Origin: Vulcanimicrobiota bacterium
GTDB lineage: Bacteria; Vulcanimicrobiota; Vulcanimicrobiia; Vulcanimicrobiales; Vulcanimicrobiaceae
Length of the DNA: 64,000 nt
Reading direction: 5' to 3'
Assembly: GCA_027307235.1 (NCBI GenBank)
Contig: DAHUXH010000006.1
Coordinates: forward strand, 109,862-173,861
The position numbers and the translations under genes are program-made. Under the pieces are notes generated by a model. It was not told the origin of the DNA. It made no database searches and saw nothing but the letters and a program-made list of their open reading frames with translations. This document shows, piece after piece, positions 17,747 through 27,417 of the stretch (its first letter is position 1; each line of letters begins with the position of its first letter).

Positions 17747-18937
17747 ATGGCGGCCATGCTGGTGCGCATCGTTGGGCTCGGTCCGGGCGATCCGACATTA
17801 CTCACGCTCGGCGCAATCGACGCATTGCGCGAGGTCGGGCGTGTGGCCGCGTTGCTCGCGCCGCCGGACCTCGCCAACGCCCTCAGCAAGAACGGCATCG
17901 TCATCGAACGCGATCTCGTCCGCGACCCCGCGCTCTTCGTTCGCGGCAGCAGCGAAGAGATCGACGCCTTCGTCACGGGGCTTGAGCGCGACGTGGGGCT
18001 CGGCGTGTTAGGCAACCCGCTCTCCGACTTTCCGGGCCTCCCCGTTTTGCTGCGGCGCCTGGAAGCGGCGTCGATACGCGCGCAGATCGTTCCCGGCGTG
18101 CCGCGCGCCACACTCGCGGCGTCGCTCGCGATGCCGTTGATTCCACTTCCGCCGCAGTCGGCGCACCATACCTTCGACGATCTGGTCGAGATCATGGCGC
18201 GCTTGCGCGGCGCCTGCCCGTGGGATCGCGAGCAAACCTATCGCACACTGGTTCCGTACCTGATCGAAGAGACGTTCGAAGTCGTCGAAGCGATCGAGTG
18301 CGACGACCTCGACGCGCTGTGCGAAGAACTGGGCGATCTGCTGCTGCAAATCGTCTTTCACTCGCAGATCGCAAGCGAGACCGGGAAATTCACCGTCGCC
18401 GATGTGATCGACGCGCTTTCGAACAAGATGGTGCGCCGCCACCCGCACGTCTTCGGCGACGCGGTCATCGAAGACGTCGATGCGCAATGGCGCAATTGGG
18501 AGAAGCTCAAGGCGCTGGAAAAGACCGGGCTTGCGCGCAAGAGCCGTCTCGATGGTATTCCCAAGCATTTGGGCGCCTTGCAGCGCGGACAGCGCATGCA
18601 AGAGAAGGCATCGCGCGTCGGGTTCGATTGGCCCACCATCGACGGCGTGCTCGACAAGCTGCACGAGGAACTCGGTGAACTCGCCCACGCGCGCCGTGAG
18701 AAACACGACGATCCTCACGTGCGCGAAGAACTCGGCGACGTCATGTTCACCATCGTCAACCTATCGCGCTCGCTCGGCATCGACGCTGAAACGGCGATGC
18801 GTGAGGCCAACGAGAAATTCTACCGGCGTTTCGCCTTCATGGAAGAGCGCGCGGCGGCCGACGGCAAGACCCTCTCCGATCTCTCGCTCGACGAACTCGA
18901 GGAACTGTGGCAACTGGCGAAAACCCAAGCAGCCTGA
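17747..18937 (+). CDS. mazG: MazG nucleotide pyrophosphohydrolase with short N-terminal methylase-like domain
   Basis: Hydrolyses non-canonical (d)NTPs to monophosphates, cleaning the nucleotide pool. Residues about 4-135 resemble the tetrapyrrole-methylase fold found in Bacillus YabN ([16 protein letters not shown], then a VPGV element), but this part is only about 130 residues instead of about 220. Residues 140-396 hold two MazG repeats: [23 protein letters not shown], a RRHPHVFGD stretch, and in the second copy [10 protein letters not shown] and [11 protein letters not shown] 17747 or 17756. The hotdog gene follows 11 bases later. Confidence 0.9.
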   Translation: MAAMLVRIVGLGPGDPTLLTLGAIDALREVGRVAALLAPPDLANALSKNGIVIERDLVRDPALFVRGSSEEIDAFVTGLERDVGLGVLGNPLSDFPGLPVLLRRLEAASIRAQIVPGVPRATLAASLAMPLIPLPPQSAHHTFDDLVEIMARLRGACPWDREQTYRTLVPYLIEETFEVVEAIECDDLDALCEELGDLLLQIVFHSQIASETGKFTVADVIDALSNKMVRRHPHVFGDAVIEDVDAQWRNWEKLKALEKTGLARKSRLDGIPKHLGALQRGQRMQEKASRVGFDWPTIDGVLDKLHEELGELAHARREKHDDPHVREELGDVMFTIVNLSRSLGIDAETAMREANEKFYRRFAFMEERAAADGKTLSDLSLDELEELWQLAKTQAA

Positions 18938-18948
18938 TCCGGCTGCGG

Positions 18949-19305
18949 ATGAGCGCGCACGACGCGCACTACGGCGGCAACCTGGTCGACGGCGCGCGGA
19001 TGCTGGCGCTCTTCGGCGACGTCGCCACCGAACTGCTCATCCGCTTGGACGGCGACGAAGGACTGTTCGTCGCCTACGACAGCGTCGAGTTTCTCGCGCC
19101 CGTCTTCGCCGGCGATTATATCGAAGCCGAAGGGCGCATCACGAAGGTCGGCAACACGTCGCGCACGATGATTTTCGAAGCGCGCAAGGTGATCGCCGTG
19201 CGTCCCGACGTCAGCGACAGCGCCGCCGACCTGCTCGACGCACCGATCGTCGTCTGCCGCGCCTCCGGCACATGCGTGACGCCAAAAGCCAAGAAGCGCC
19301 GCTGA
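18949..19305 (+). CDS. kal: Hotdog-fold protein, 3-aminobutyryl-CoA ammonia-lyase-like
   Basis: A 118-residue hotdog protein. [38 protein letters not shown] and the VGNTSR/ARKVI region match what I recall of Kal, which removes ammonia from 3-aminobutyryl-CoA in lysine fermentation. None of the other lysine-fermentation genes are in this window, so the substrate may differ. I chose ATG 18949; a CTG a few codons upstream would also keep the fold. It is probably co-transcribed with mazG. The family match is from memory, without alignment. Confidence 0.7.
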   Translation: MSAHDAHYGGNLVDGARMLALFGDVATELLIRLDGDEGLFVAYDSVEFLAPVFAGDYIEAEGRITKVGNTSRTMIFEARKVIAVRPDVSDSAADLLDAPIVVCRASGTCVTPKAKKRR

Positions 19306-19315
19306 CGCGGCCTCG

Positions 19316-20710
19316 TCATACCAAACGCCGGTGTGTCTTCTGCTTCCACGCGAGCGTGTAGTAAGCGAACTGGCCGAGTAAGCCGCAGCAGAACGCAATC
19401 GGATACCCCATCCAGACGCCGTCGATGCCGAAATGCTGCATGAGCAGCCACGCGGACGGCACTTCGACGCCCCAAATCGCGACGATCCCGATCGCGGTCG
19501 GCCAGATAACATCGCCGCTCGAACGCATCAGGCCGCTCAAGACTGCGGAGTTTCCAAACACCAAGTAGCCCCACAGCGTGATCATCAAGAGTTGATGCGC
19601 GATCGCGAGCACGCTTGGATCAGTGATGAACCACCCGAGAATCGGCCACGCGAAGAGATAGCACAGGCCGACGGCGACCGCACCGATCGTGTAGTTCAGC
19701 GCAACCGCCGCATGCACGACCTTGCCGAGCTTGTCTTCACGGCGCGCGCCGATGCACTGCGCGCCGAAGATCGACGACGCGATGCCGATGGAGATCGCCG
19801 GAAATTGCACGTAGCCGACGACGCTGTTGACCGCTCCGTACGCCGCCGTCGCCGATGAACCGAAGTGATTGACGAACGAGATCACCGCAATCTCGGCAAA
19901 CGACACCATCACCATTTGAATCCCGGTAGGAATGCCGATGCGCACGATCGCGCCGACGATCTTCCAGTCGACCGCGACCGCGTCGCGCAACACCTCGACG
20001 TCGATCCGCAGCGGATGTTTGCGCGCGGCAAGATAGGTCAGCAGCGCGGCTAGTGCGGCGACGTTGGAGACGATGAATGCGATGGCGGCCGAGATCAGAC
20101 CGACGCGCGGCAACCCGAACCATCCGAAGATCAACGCCGGGGTCGTCAGCACCGAGACGGCCGCGCTGACCACCAAGAAGTAGAACGGAGTTCGTGAATC
20201 ACCGACGCCGCGCAGCGACGTGGTGTAGAGCAGATACGGAAAAAGCGCCGGCATCCCGGCGAACACGTAGCGCGCATAGCGCTGCGCGTCATCGAGAATG
20301 TCGGCGGGCGTTCCCATCGCGACCAGCATCGGGCGGGTGTACAGGAAACCGATCAGCGCGACCGCGATGCCGAGCCACACGCTCAAGCCGACGGCCGTTC
20401 CGGCCACGCGTTTGAGCCGGTGCTCGTCGCCGGCACCAAATGCCTGACCGATCAGGACGGTGCTGCCGCTCGACAGCCCGATCAAAAACGAGATCAGAAA
20501 GAAGAACACCGGAAACAGCGACGAGATCGCAGCCAATGCGTGCACGCCGAGCAATCGGCCGAGCAAGATGCTGTTCACCGTTCCCGATGCCGATTGCAAG
20601 ATGTTGCTGAGCATCAGCGGGATGAGAAAGATCAGCATCGTGCGCCACATCGGCACCGATTCGTTGAAGATGTCGACGCCGGGACGGCGTGCGGCTTGCG
20701 CCTGCGCCAC
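19316..20710 (-). CDS. MATE-family multidrug/metabolite exporter
   Basis: A twelve-helix MATE transporter of about 464 residues. Two homologous halves are visible: MLIFLIPLMLSNILQ with SSGSTVLIGQAFGAGDEHR, then IVRIGIPTGIQMVM with AQCIGARREDK. It exports organic cations or metabolites using Na+ or H+. I chose GTG 20710, which has a GGAG element 8 bases upstream and brings the protein to family length; the ATG at 20851 would overlap the divergent rqcP gene. It converges with the kal-like gene. The substrate is unknown. Confidence 0.88.
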   Translation of the reverse strand: MAQAQAARRPGVDIFNESVPMWRTMLIFLIPLMLSNILQSASGTVNSILLGRLLGVHALAAISSLFPVFFFLISFLIGLSSGSTVLIGQAFGAGDEHRLKRVAGTAVGLSVWLGIAVALIGFLYTRPMLVAMGTPADILDDAQRYARYVFAGMPALFPYLLYTTSLRGVGDSRTPFYFLVVSAAVSVLTTPALIFGWFGLPRVGLISAAIAFIVSNVAALAALLTYLAARKHPLRIDVEVLRDAVAVDWKIVGAIVRIGIPTGIQMVMVSFAEIAVISFVNHFGSSATAAYGAVNSVVGYVQFPAISIGIASSIFGAQCIGARREDKLGKVVHAAVALNYTIGAVAVGLCYLFAWPILGWFITDPSVLAIAHQLLMITLWGYLVFGNSAVLSGLMRSSGDVIWPTAIGIVAIWGVEVPSAWLLMQHFGIDGVWMGYPIAFCCGLLGQFAYYTLAWKQKTHRRLV

Positions 20711-20810
20711 AGATGCTGCTCCTGTCCTAAGATGGTCGGTCGTCGGGTTCGCGCACGGACCGGCGCGCTCCCAGGGTTGCGCGCGTTCGGGCGGTATGAA
20801 ACGCTCCGGC

Positions 20811-21086
20811 ATGCGGTTGGACAAGTTCATGAAGGTGGCGCGCCTCGCCAAGCGCCGCGGCGAAGCTCACGAGGCGTTGGAGCACGGACGCATCACCAAA
20901 GACGGGCGGCCGCTCAAGCCCGCCTATCAGGTAAAGCCCGGCGACGTTTTGGTCGTCCATTACGCGACGCGCGTCGTCACCGTGCGCATCCGCGAAGTGC
21001 CGCTTCGCATGACGCCGGCGGTGACTCCGGCGTCGCTCTACGAGATCGTCGAGACGCGGCGTGACGAACCGGCGGAGTGGATATGA
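20811..21086 (+). CDS. rqcP: S4-domain RNA-binding protein RqcP
   Basis: A 91-residue protein with one S4 domain: MRLDKFMKVARLAKRR, HEALEHGRITKDGRPLKP and VKPGDVLVVHY. This is the RqcP (Bacillus YabO) form, which binds obstructed 50S subunits in ribosome quality control; Hsp15 is the related alternative. ATG 20811 matches the family start, while ATG 20796 adds five residues. Its stop overlaps whiA (ATGA). Its place near mfd and mazG mirrors the Bacillus mfd-yabN-yabO region. Confidence 0.88.
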   Translation: MRLDKFMKVARLAKRRGEAHEALEHGRITKDGRPLKPAYQVKPGDVLVVHYATRVVTVRIREVPLRMTPAVTPASLYEIVETRRDEPAEWI

Positions 21087-21976
21087 CGCCCTCGACGCTC
21101 TCGGCCGACACAAAGGACGCGCTCGCCCGTGAGATGCCCGAGGCGGCCCACTGCCGCAACGCGCTCCTGGCCGGACTCGCGCTCTACGGCGCCCGCGCGT
21201 CAGCCCCGATCTTCGTCACGCGCCGCAACGCCGTGGCGCGACTCTTCCGCTCGCTCGTCGCCGCGCAGACCGACGCGGGCGCCCCGCACATCGAAACGCA
21301 CGCCGACAAGCGGCTGCGCCGCATGCCCGCCTTCACCATCCCCGTGCCGCCGTCCGTGCGTGCCCCGATGCCCAAACCGGTGAACAAATGCGACCGCTTG
21401 ATCGAACTGCGCGCGGCGTTTCTCGCCTGCGGGTCGCTCGCGGCGGGGGCGACCGGCTATCACCTGGAGTTTGTCCTGGCCGACGATGCCGCCGCCGATC
21501 GGCTGGCCTGGCTCCTGCGCGCGGCCGGGCGCGAAGGCAAGCAGATGTGCCGCAAGAGGCGCCGCGTGGTGTACTTCAAGGACTTCGACACGATCATGGA
21601 GGTCCTGACGCTGATCGGCGCCTTCGCCGCCGTCCTGCGCCTGGAAGACGTGCGCGCGCTCAAAGAGACCAAGAACCGCATTCACCGCTTGGTGAACACT
21701 GAAGCCGCCAATCTCGACCGCGCCGCCGGCGCGGCTGCCGGGCACTGCCGGACGATCGAGTTCGTCGCGAGCGCCTACGGGCTGCGCCGCCTCTCGCCGG
21801 CGCTGCGGGAGATCGCCGAGCTGCGGCTCGCGCACCCCGACGAGAGCCTGGCGGAGCTGGGACGCCGCTGCAACCCGCCGATCGGCAAGCCCACGGCCAA
21901 TAGCCGCCTGACCGCGATCGCGCGGCTCGCCGGCCGCCTGCGCGGCGAACAGGGCACGAGCAGAGCGGCCCGGTAA
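21083..21976 (+). CDS. whiA: WhiA-family DNA-binding regulator
   Basis: About 297 residues. The N-terminal half is LAGLIDADG-like ([16 protein letters not shown], then ECD-type [16 protein letters not shown]). The C-terminal helix-turn-helix part has [19 protein letters not shown], which matches the conserved WhiA motif, and [20 protein letters not shown]. WhiA controls sporulation or division genes in Actinobacteria and influences division in Bacillus. ATG 21083 overlaps the rqcP stop. It lies 11 bases upstream of gap, an arrangement also known in Streptomyces. Confidence 0.92.
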   Translation: MTPSTLSADTKDALAREMPEAAHCRNALLAGLALYGARASAPIFVTRRNAVARLFRSLVAAQTDAGAPHIETHADKRLRRMPAFTIPVPPSVRAPMPKPVNKCDRLIELRAAFLACGSLAAGATGYHLEFVLADDAAADRLAWLLRAAGREGKQMCRKRRRVVYFKDFDTIMEVLTLIGAFAAVLRLEDVRALKETKNRIHRLVNTEAANLDRAAGAAAGHCRTIEFVASAYGLRRLSPALREIAELRLAHPDESLAELGRRCNPPIGKPTANSRLTAIARLAGRLRGEQGTSRAAR

Positions 21977-21987
21977 CCCTAGAGCTT

Positions 21988-23001
21988 ATGCGTATCGGGA
22001 TCAACGGCTTCGGCCGCATCGGGCGAAACTTCGCCAAAGCGCTCATCGAGCGCCACCCGCACGTCGAGATCGTCGCGGTCAACGATTTGACCAGCGCCGC
22101 CGAGTGCGCCCATCTCTTTCAGTACGACAGCAACTACGGCACGTACGGAGGCAGCGTCGCGGTCGACGGCAACACGCTCGCGATCGACGGGCGGCGCATC
22201 ACCGTGTTCGCCGAACGCGACCCGGCGAGGCTCCCCTGGGCGGCGAGCGGCGTCGACGTCGTCATCGAATCGACCGGCCTGTTCACCGACGCCGCGAAAG
22301 CGCGCGCGCACATCGACGGCGGCGGCGCGAAGAAAGTCATCATCTCGGCACCGGCCAAGGGCGAAGACGTCACCCTCGTGCTCGGCGTCAACGACGCGCA
22401 GTACAATCCGCTCACGCACCACGTCATCTCCAACGCATCGTGTACGACCAATTGTTTGGCGACCGCCGTCAAACCGATCGTTGACCACCTCGGCTGGGTC
22501 AAGGGATTCATGACGACCGTGCACTCGTACACGAACGATCAGAACATCCTCGATGCGCCGCACAAGGATCTGCGCCGCGCACGCAACGCGGCAACCAACA
22601 TCGTGCCGACTTCCACCGGCGCGGCAAAGGCGCTCTACCTTACGATCCCGGAAGTGCAAGGCACCTTCGACGGTTTTGCGCTGCGCGTCCCGACACCGAC
22701 GGTTTCTATGATCTATTTAGTCGCGCAGGTGAAGAAAGCGACGACCAAAGACGAACTCAATGCCATTCTCAGTAACGCGGCACGCGGCGACATGAAGCCG
22801 TACGTGCAATACACCGAAGCTGAACTGGTTTCGTGCGACTTCAAACGGTCGCCGTACTCGTCGATCATCGACGGCAAGCTGACCGGTGCCAACGGCGATC
22901 TCGTGCAGATCGCGGCCTGGTATGACAACGAATGGGGCTATTCGTGCCGCCTCGCCGATCTGACCGCGATGGTGTTGGAGAAGATTCCGGCCACCGCCTA
23001 G
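21988..23001 (+). CDS. gap: Glyceraldehyde-3-phosphate dehydrogenase
   Basis: Oxidises glyceraldehyde-3-phosphate to 1,3-bisphosphoglycerate with NAD(P). The Rossmann start [15 protein letters not shown], the catalytic Cys152 within [22 protein letters not shown], and [11 protein letters not shown] at the end are all present in a 337-residue class I protein. It opens the run gap-pgk-tpiA-gpmI. A perfect inverted repeat sits between gap and pgk. Confidence 0.98.
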   Translation: MRIGINGFGRIGRNFAKALIERHPHVEIVAVNDLTSAAECAHLFQYDSNYGTYGGSVAVDGNTLAIDGRRITVFAERDPARLPWAASGVDVVIESTGLFTDAAKARAHIDGGGAKKVIISAPAKGEDVTLVLGVNDAQYNPLTHHVISNASCTTNCLATAVKPIVDHLGWVKGFMTTVHSYTNDQNILDAPHKDLRRARNAATNIVPTSTGAAKALYLTIPEVQGTFDGFALRVPTPTVSMIYLVAQVKKATTKDELNAILSNAARGDMKPYVQYTEAELVSCDFKRSPYSSIIDGKLTGANGDLVQIAAWYDNEWGYSCRLADLTAMVLEKIPATA

Positions 23002-23018
23002 TGCCCATGAGCATCTGA

Positions 23019-23050
23019 AGAGTGTCGAGCGGTTGTGCGCTCGACACTCT
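23019..23050 (+). terminator. Perfect 13-bp hairpin between gap and pgk
   Basis: Arms 23019-23031 and 23038-23050 are exact reverse complements with a six-base loop. Only a short TTCCTT follows, so it is a weak or partial terminator at best. It could instead protect the gap message or set the ratio of gap to downstream enzymes. The pgk ribosome binding site begins a few bases later. Confidence 0.85.
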
Positions 23051-23064
23051 TTCCTTGGAGAACC

Positions 23065-24267
23065 ATGCAGTTTCGCACCATTCGAGACGTTGACGTCCGC
23101 GGCAAGCGTGTCCTCATCCGCGAAGATTTTAACGTCCCCATGCAAAACGGTGAGATCGCCGATTTTACGCGCATCGACGCGGCGATCCCGACGCTGAGCG
23201 ATCTGCGCCGGCGCGGCGCGCGTCTGGTCATTCTGTCGCACCTGGGACGCCCGGACGGTCAACGCAACCCGAAATACTCGCTGCGGCCGGTCTCGGCTGC
23301 GCTCGGCGACCGTCTCGGACGGTCCGTCATCTTCATCGACGACTGCATCGGGCCGGTCGCCAAGGCGACCGTCGAAAGCCTGCGCGACGGCGACGTGCTG
23401 TTGCTGGAGAACGTTCGTTTCCACGCGGAAGAGGAACGCAACGACCCCGCGTTTGCGCGTGAACTCGCGTCCCTGGGCGACATCTACGTCAACGACGCAT
23501 TCGGAACGGCGCACCGCGCGCATGCCTCGACTGAAGGCGTCGCACATCTGCTCCCGTCGTACGCCGGTTACTTGATGGAAGCCGAGCTGCGCACGCTCGC
23601 GGCGCTGGTCGACGATCCGGCCAAACCGTTCGTGTGCGTCATCGGCGGCGCGAAAGTCAAAGACAAAGTCGGCGTCTTCACCAACTTGATGGAACGCGTC
23701 GACGCTTTCTGCATCGGCGGCGGTATGGCCAACACTTTTCTTGCCGCGCAAGGCATCGATGTCGGCACGTCGCTGCGCGATGACGATCTGGTGCCCGCCC
23801 AAGAGATTCTGCAAACGGCACAACGCGCTGGCGTAGCGTTGCATGTGCCGGTCGATGCGGTCGTGGCGCCGGCATTCGACGCCGACGACCAGGCGCACGT
23901 GGTCCCGATCGACGCCGTCGGCGCCGCGATGATCCTCGACATCGGTCCGGCAACTGCGGCGCGCTACGCGCGCATTATCGAGCAAGCCCGGACCATCGTT
24001 TTCAACGGACCGATGGGCGTCTACGAAAAGACGCCGTATCAAAACGGCACGCGCGTGGTCGGTGAAGCGATCGCCACGGCAACGCACGCCGGAGCGACCA
24101 GCGTCGTCGGCGGCGGGGACGCGGCCGCCGCCGCGCATCAGTTGGGTTTCGCGAGCGCCATGACGCACGTTTCGACCGGCGGCGGCGCGACGCTGGAGTT
24201 TCTCGAAGGCAAGACGCTGCCCGGCGTTGCCGCGCTCACGATGCACGCCGAGCCTAGCGGCGCGTGA
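23065..24267 (+). CDS. pgk: Phosphoglycerate kinase
   Basis: Makes ATP and 3-phosphoglycerate from 1,3-bisphosphoglycerate and ADP. The 400-residue chain has the substrate motif REDFNVPMQNG, LSHLGRPDG, LLLENVRFHAEEE, GGAKVKDKVGV and the nucleotide-binding GGGDAAAAAHQLG. ATG 23065 follows a TTGGAG ribosome binding site; the in-frame codons upstream lie in the hairpin and are excluded. The stop overlaps tpiA (GTGA). Confidence 0.98.
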   Translation: MQFRTIRDVDVRGKRVLIREDFNVPMQNGEIADFTRIDAAIPTLSDLRRRGARLVILSHLGRPDGQRNPKYSLRPVSAALGDRLGRSVIFIDDCIGPVAKATVESLRDGDVLLLENVRFHAEEERNDPAFARELASLGDIYVNDAFGTAHRAHASTEGVAHLLPSYAGYLMEAELRTLAALVDDPAKPFVCVIGGAKVKDKVGVFTNLMERVDAFCIGGGMANTFLAAQGIDVGTSLRDDDLVPAQEILQTAQRAGVALHVPVDAVVAPAFDADDQAHVVPIDAVGAAMILDIGPATAARYARIIEQARTIVFNGPMGVYEKTPYQNGTRVVGEAIATATHAGATSVVGGGDAAAAAHQLGFASAMTHVSTGGGATLEFLEGKTLPGVAALTMHAEPSGA

Positions 24268-25025
24268 GAACGCACCTGATCGTCGGCAATTGGAAGATGC
24301 ACAAGACCGCCGAAGCGACGGTCGCGTTCATCGACGACTTTCTTCAATCGCTGCACGCCACGTCAACGGAGATCGACATCGCGCTCGCACCGCCGTTCAC
24401 GGCGCTCGGTGCGGCCGCCGATCGTCTGCGCGAGCACATGCGCGTGGGATTAGCCGCGCAGGACATGCACTGGGAAGAACAGGGTGCGTTCACCGGCGCG
24501 ATCGCGCCGGGAATGCTGGTCGAGTTCGGCGTCTCGCACGTCATCGTCGGACACTCCGAGCGGCGCCGCTCGTTCGGCGAGACCGACGAGATGGTGAACA
24601 AGAAGGTGAAAGCCGCGCTGGCGCACGACCTGACGCCGATCGTGTGCGTCGGCGAGCCGCTTTCCGTGCGCGACGGCGGCGGCGCGCAAGCGCACATCGT
24701 CACGCAGACGCACGCGGCGTTCGCCGGCGTTCCGGCGCATCGCATCGCGCACTGCGTCATCGCTTACGAGCCGATCTGGGCCATCGGCACCGGAAAGAAC
24801 TGCGACGTGAACGAAGCCAATGCCGCGATGGCGTCGATTCGCGAGGGCGTTCCCGGTGCCTCGCATGCGACGATGCTCTATGGCGGCAGCGTGACGCCGC
24901 AAAATATGCGCGAGTACGCGCGACAACCGCACGTCGACGGGGCTCTGGTCGGAGGCGCATCGCTTGACCCGGTATCGTTTTTTGATCTCATCCGCGCCGC
25001 ACACGAAGGATTCTCCGGACAATGA
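24264..25025 (+). CDS. tpiA: Triosephosphate isomerase
   Basis: Interconverts dihydroxyacetone phosphate and glyceraldehyde-3-phosphate. The 253-residue TIM barrel has VGNWKMHK (catalytic Lys), the catalytic His in VGHSERR, the Glu loop AYEPIWAIGTG and LYGGSVTPQN. The start is GTG at 24264, overlapping the pgk stop; the end overlaps gpmI by four bases. Confidence 0.98.
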   Translation: MRTHLIVGNWKMHKTAEATVAFIDDFLQSLHATSTEIDIALAPPFTALGAAADRLREHMRVGLAAQDMHWEEQGAFTGAIAPGMLVEFGVSHVIVGHSERRRSFGETDEMVNKKVKAALAHDLTPIVCVGEPLSVRDGGGAQAHIVTQTHAAFAGVPAHRIAHCVIAYEPIWAIGTGKNCDVNEANAAMASIREGVPGASHATMLYGGSVTPQNMREYARQPHVDGALVGGASLDPVSFFDLIRAAHEGFSGQ

Positions 25026-26578
25026 ATACTCGACGCCCCGTAGTCCTAGCCGTGCTCGACGGCTGGGGCTGCCGCGCGGACACGCGCGGAAACGCCATCG
25101 CCGCCGCGCGCACGCCGCAGTGGCACGCCTTATTCGAACGTTATCCGTGGACGACACTGCAGGCATCCGGAGAAGACGTCGGCCTTCCCAAGGGCATCAT
25201 GGGTAACAGCGAAGTCGGCCACATGAACTTGGGCAGCGGCCGTGTCGTCCCGCAAGGCGTCGTCGTGATCGACGGCGACATCGCCGAAGGCACCTTTGCC
25301 ACTAACGCCATCCTGCGATCCTGTATCGCGCACGTGCAGCGGACGAAGGGCACGCTGCATCTGCTCGGTCTCGTCTCCGACGGCCAGGTCCACAGTTCAC
25401 TCACGCATCTGCTGGCGTTGATCGACGCCGCGACCGCGGCAGCCGTGCCGTTTGCCATCCATGCTTTTCTCGACGGGCGCGACACGCCGCCGCGCTCGGC
25501 GCAGCGCTATCTGGAGATCGTTGAAGGCAAGCTCGCGAGCGTCGGCCGCGCGGGCGCGATCGCGTCGGTGAGCGGGCGTTACTATGCGATGGATCGCGAT
25601 CACCGGTGGGAGCGCACGCGCCTGGCCTACGACGTGCTCGCCAACGGCATCGCCGAGCGCGGCGCCGTGACTGCGGCGCGCGCGGTGCAAGACGGGTACG
25701 AACGCGGCGAAGACGACGAGTTCATCGTACCGGCCGTCGTCGGCGAACCGCGACCGGTGCGCAGCGGCGACGCCTGCATCTTCTTTAACTTTCGCCCGGA
25801 TCGCGCGCGACAGCTCACGCAGGCCTTCAATGCCGACGGTTTCACGCACTTCGCGGTCAACGCGTATCGTGACTTCGTGTTCGCGACGATGACGCGCTAT
25901 GAGGAAATGCTTCCCAATCCCGTGCTGTTCGGCCCGCGGCCGCAAGTGCAGACGTTCGGTGAAATCGTGTCGCAAGCGGGCTTGACGCAGTTGCGTCTGG
26001 CGGAGACCGAGAAGTATGCACACGTCACCTATTTTTTCAACGGCGGGCGCGAGGACGTGTTTGCCGGTGAGGATCGGCGATTGATCGCCTCGGACCGTTC
26101 GGTGCCTACCTACGATCTCGCACCGGCGATGCGCGCGCGCGAGATCACCGACGTGGCGGTCGACGACATCGAGCATCACGTGCACGACGTCATCGTCATG
26201 AATTACGCGAACGCGGACATGGTCGGCCACACCGGCAAGTGGCAGCCCACGATCGAGAGTGTCGAGGTGCTCGATGCCTGCATAGCGCGCCTCGCCCAGG
26301 CGGTACTCGCCGCAGGCGGGCTCCTAGCCGTCACCGCCGATCACGGAAACGCCGAAGAGAAGATCGATCCGCAGGGAAATCCGCTCACGGCGCACACCAC
26401 CAATCCGGTGCCGTTCATTCTGATCGGCAACGGTCTGCATGGATCGCTCGCGCCAGGACGCCTGGGTGACGTCGCGCCGACGCTGCTTTCTTTGATGAGT
26501 CTTCCGATACCCGAACGCATGAGCGGCCGAATACTTTTCACACCCGCGCCGGCGAGCGCAGCAGTTCAGGAGAACTAA
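25022..26578 (+). CDS. gpmI: 2,3-bisphosphoglycerate-independent phosphoglycerate mutase
   Basis: Converts 3- to 2-phosphoglycerate using two Mn ions and a serine nucleophile. The 518-residue alkaline-phosphatase-superfamily enzyme has LAVLDGWG, the MGNSEVGHMNLG nucleophile motif, DGRDTPPRS, FNFRPDRARQL, YANADMVGHTG and ADHGNAEE. Its start overlaps tpiA. punA follows after two bases with an AGGAGA ribosome binding site inside the gpmI 3' end. Confidence 0.97.
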   Translation: MNTRRPVVLAVLDGWGCRADTRGNAIAAARTPQWHALFERYPWTTLQASGEDVGLPKGIMGNSEVGHMNLGSGRVVPQGVVVIDGDIAEGTFATNAILRSCIAHVQRTKGTLHLLGLVSDGQVHSSLTHLLALIDAATAAAVPFAIHAFLDGRDTPPRSAQRYLEIVEGKLASVGRAGAIASVSGRYYAMDRDHRWERTRLAYDVLANGIAERGAVTAARAVQDGYERGEDDEFIVPAVVGEPRPVRSGDACIFFNFRPDRARQLTQAFNADGFTHFAVNAYRDFVFATMTRYEEMLPNPVLFGPRPQVQTFGEIVSQAGLTQLRLAETEKYAHVTYFFNGGREDVFAGEDRRLIASDRSVPTYDLAPAMRAREITDVAVDDIEHHVHDVIVMNYANADMVGHTGKWQPTIESVEVLDACIARLAQAVLAAGGLLAVTADHGNAEEKIDPQGNPLTAHTTNPVPFILIGNGLHGSLAPGRLGDVAPTLLSLMSLPIPERMSGRILFTPAPASAAVQEN

Positions 26579-26580
26579 GC

Positions 26581-27384
26581 ATGATCGAACGACGCAGCCT
26601 CAACGGCAACGATGTCGCCAGCGACACCAAGAGCATCGAGGCCCACGCGGGCGGACCGATCGACGTCGCCGTCGTTCTCGGAAGCGGCCTGTCGGGCGCG
26701 CTGGAGGGCCTCGGCTCGTTCACGCGAGTTCCGTACGAGAAGCTCCTGGGAATGCCGCTTGCGAAACTGGAAGGTCATGTCAGCGAGGCGCTGATCGGGA
26801 CGTGGAACAACAAGCGCGTGCTGGCGTATTGCGGACGCGTGCACTTGTATCAAGGATTTTCCGCGCAGCAGGTGACGGTCAGCATTCGTCTTGCCGCCGG
26901 AAGCGGCGCCAAGACGGTGATTCTCACCAACGCCGCCGGTTCGCTGAACGAAGGCTACCGTAACGGCGACATCATGATGATCAGCGATCACATCAACCTC
27001 ACGAATGCCAACCCGCTGCTCGGCACCGCATCCGAAAATCCGTTCGTTTCGATGCACGACGCATACTCCAAGCACCTTCGCGACATCGCACGCTCGTGCG
27101 ACCGCGACATTCACGAAGGCGTCTACGCCGGCGTGACGGGTCCGTCGTACGAAACACCGGCCGAAGCCCGCTTCTTGCGCACGATCGGTGCCGACGCCGT
27201 CGGCATGTCGACCGTCCTGGAGACGATCACGGCGCGTTCGAAGGGTCTGAGCGTTCTCGGCTTCAGCGTGATCACCAATCACGTCGGCGGCACGCCGACG
27301 CAACACGACGAGGTCAGCAAAGCAGCAGCGGCCGCAGCACCGCGCCTCACCGCCCTCATCGGAGCCGTCCTCGCGAAGCTCTAG
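26581..27384 (+). CDS. punA: Purine-nucleoside phosphorylase (trimeric type)
   Basis: Phosphorolyses inosine or guanosine nucleosides. The 267-residue protein has VVLGSGLSG (phosphate loop), GRVHLYQGF, LTNAAGSLN, TGPSYETPAEARFLR, GMSTVLETI and the base-binding SVITNHVGG. It is the last gene of the glycolytic run, and its product ribose-1-phosphate is the DeoB substrate. No terminator is evident before the convergent gene ending at 27418. Confidence 0.95.
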   Translation: MIERRSLNGNDVASDTKSIEAHAGGPIDVAVVLGSGLSGALEGLGSFTRVPYEKLLGMPLAKLEGHVSEALIGTWNNKRVLAYCGRVHLYQGFSAQQVTVSIRLAAGSGAKTVILTNAAGSLNEGYRNGDIMMISDHINLTNANPLLGTASENPFVSMHDAYSKHLRDIARSCDRDIHEGVYAGVTGPSYETPAEARFLRTIGADAVGMSTVLETITARSKGLSVLGFSVITNHVGGTPTQHDEVSKAAAAAAPRLTALIGAVLAKL

Positions 27385-27417
27385 CTAGGACGAAAGCCCA
27401 AGCGCGCCGCGATTCGT

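Noticed and set aside
23035..23064. Upstream extension of pgk from 23035
   Set aside because: Those codons lie in the hairpin loop and arm; the ribosome binding site and family start point to ATG 23065.
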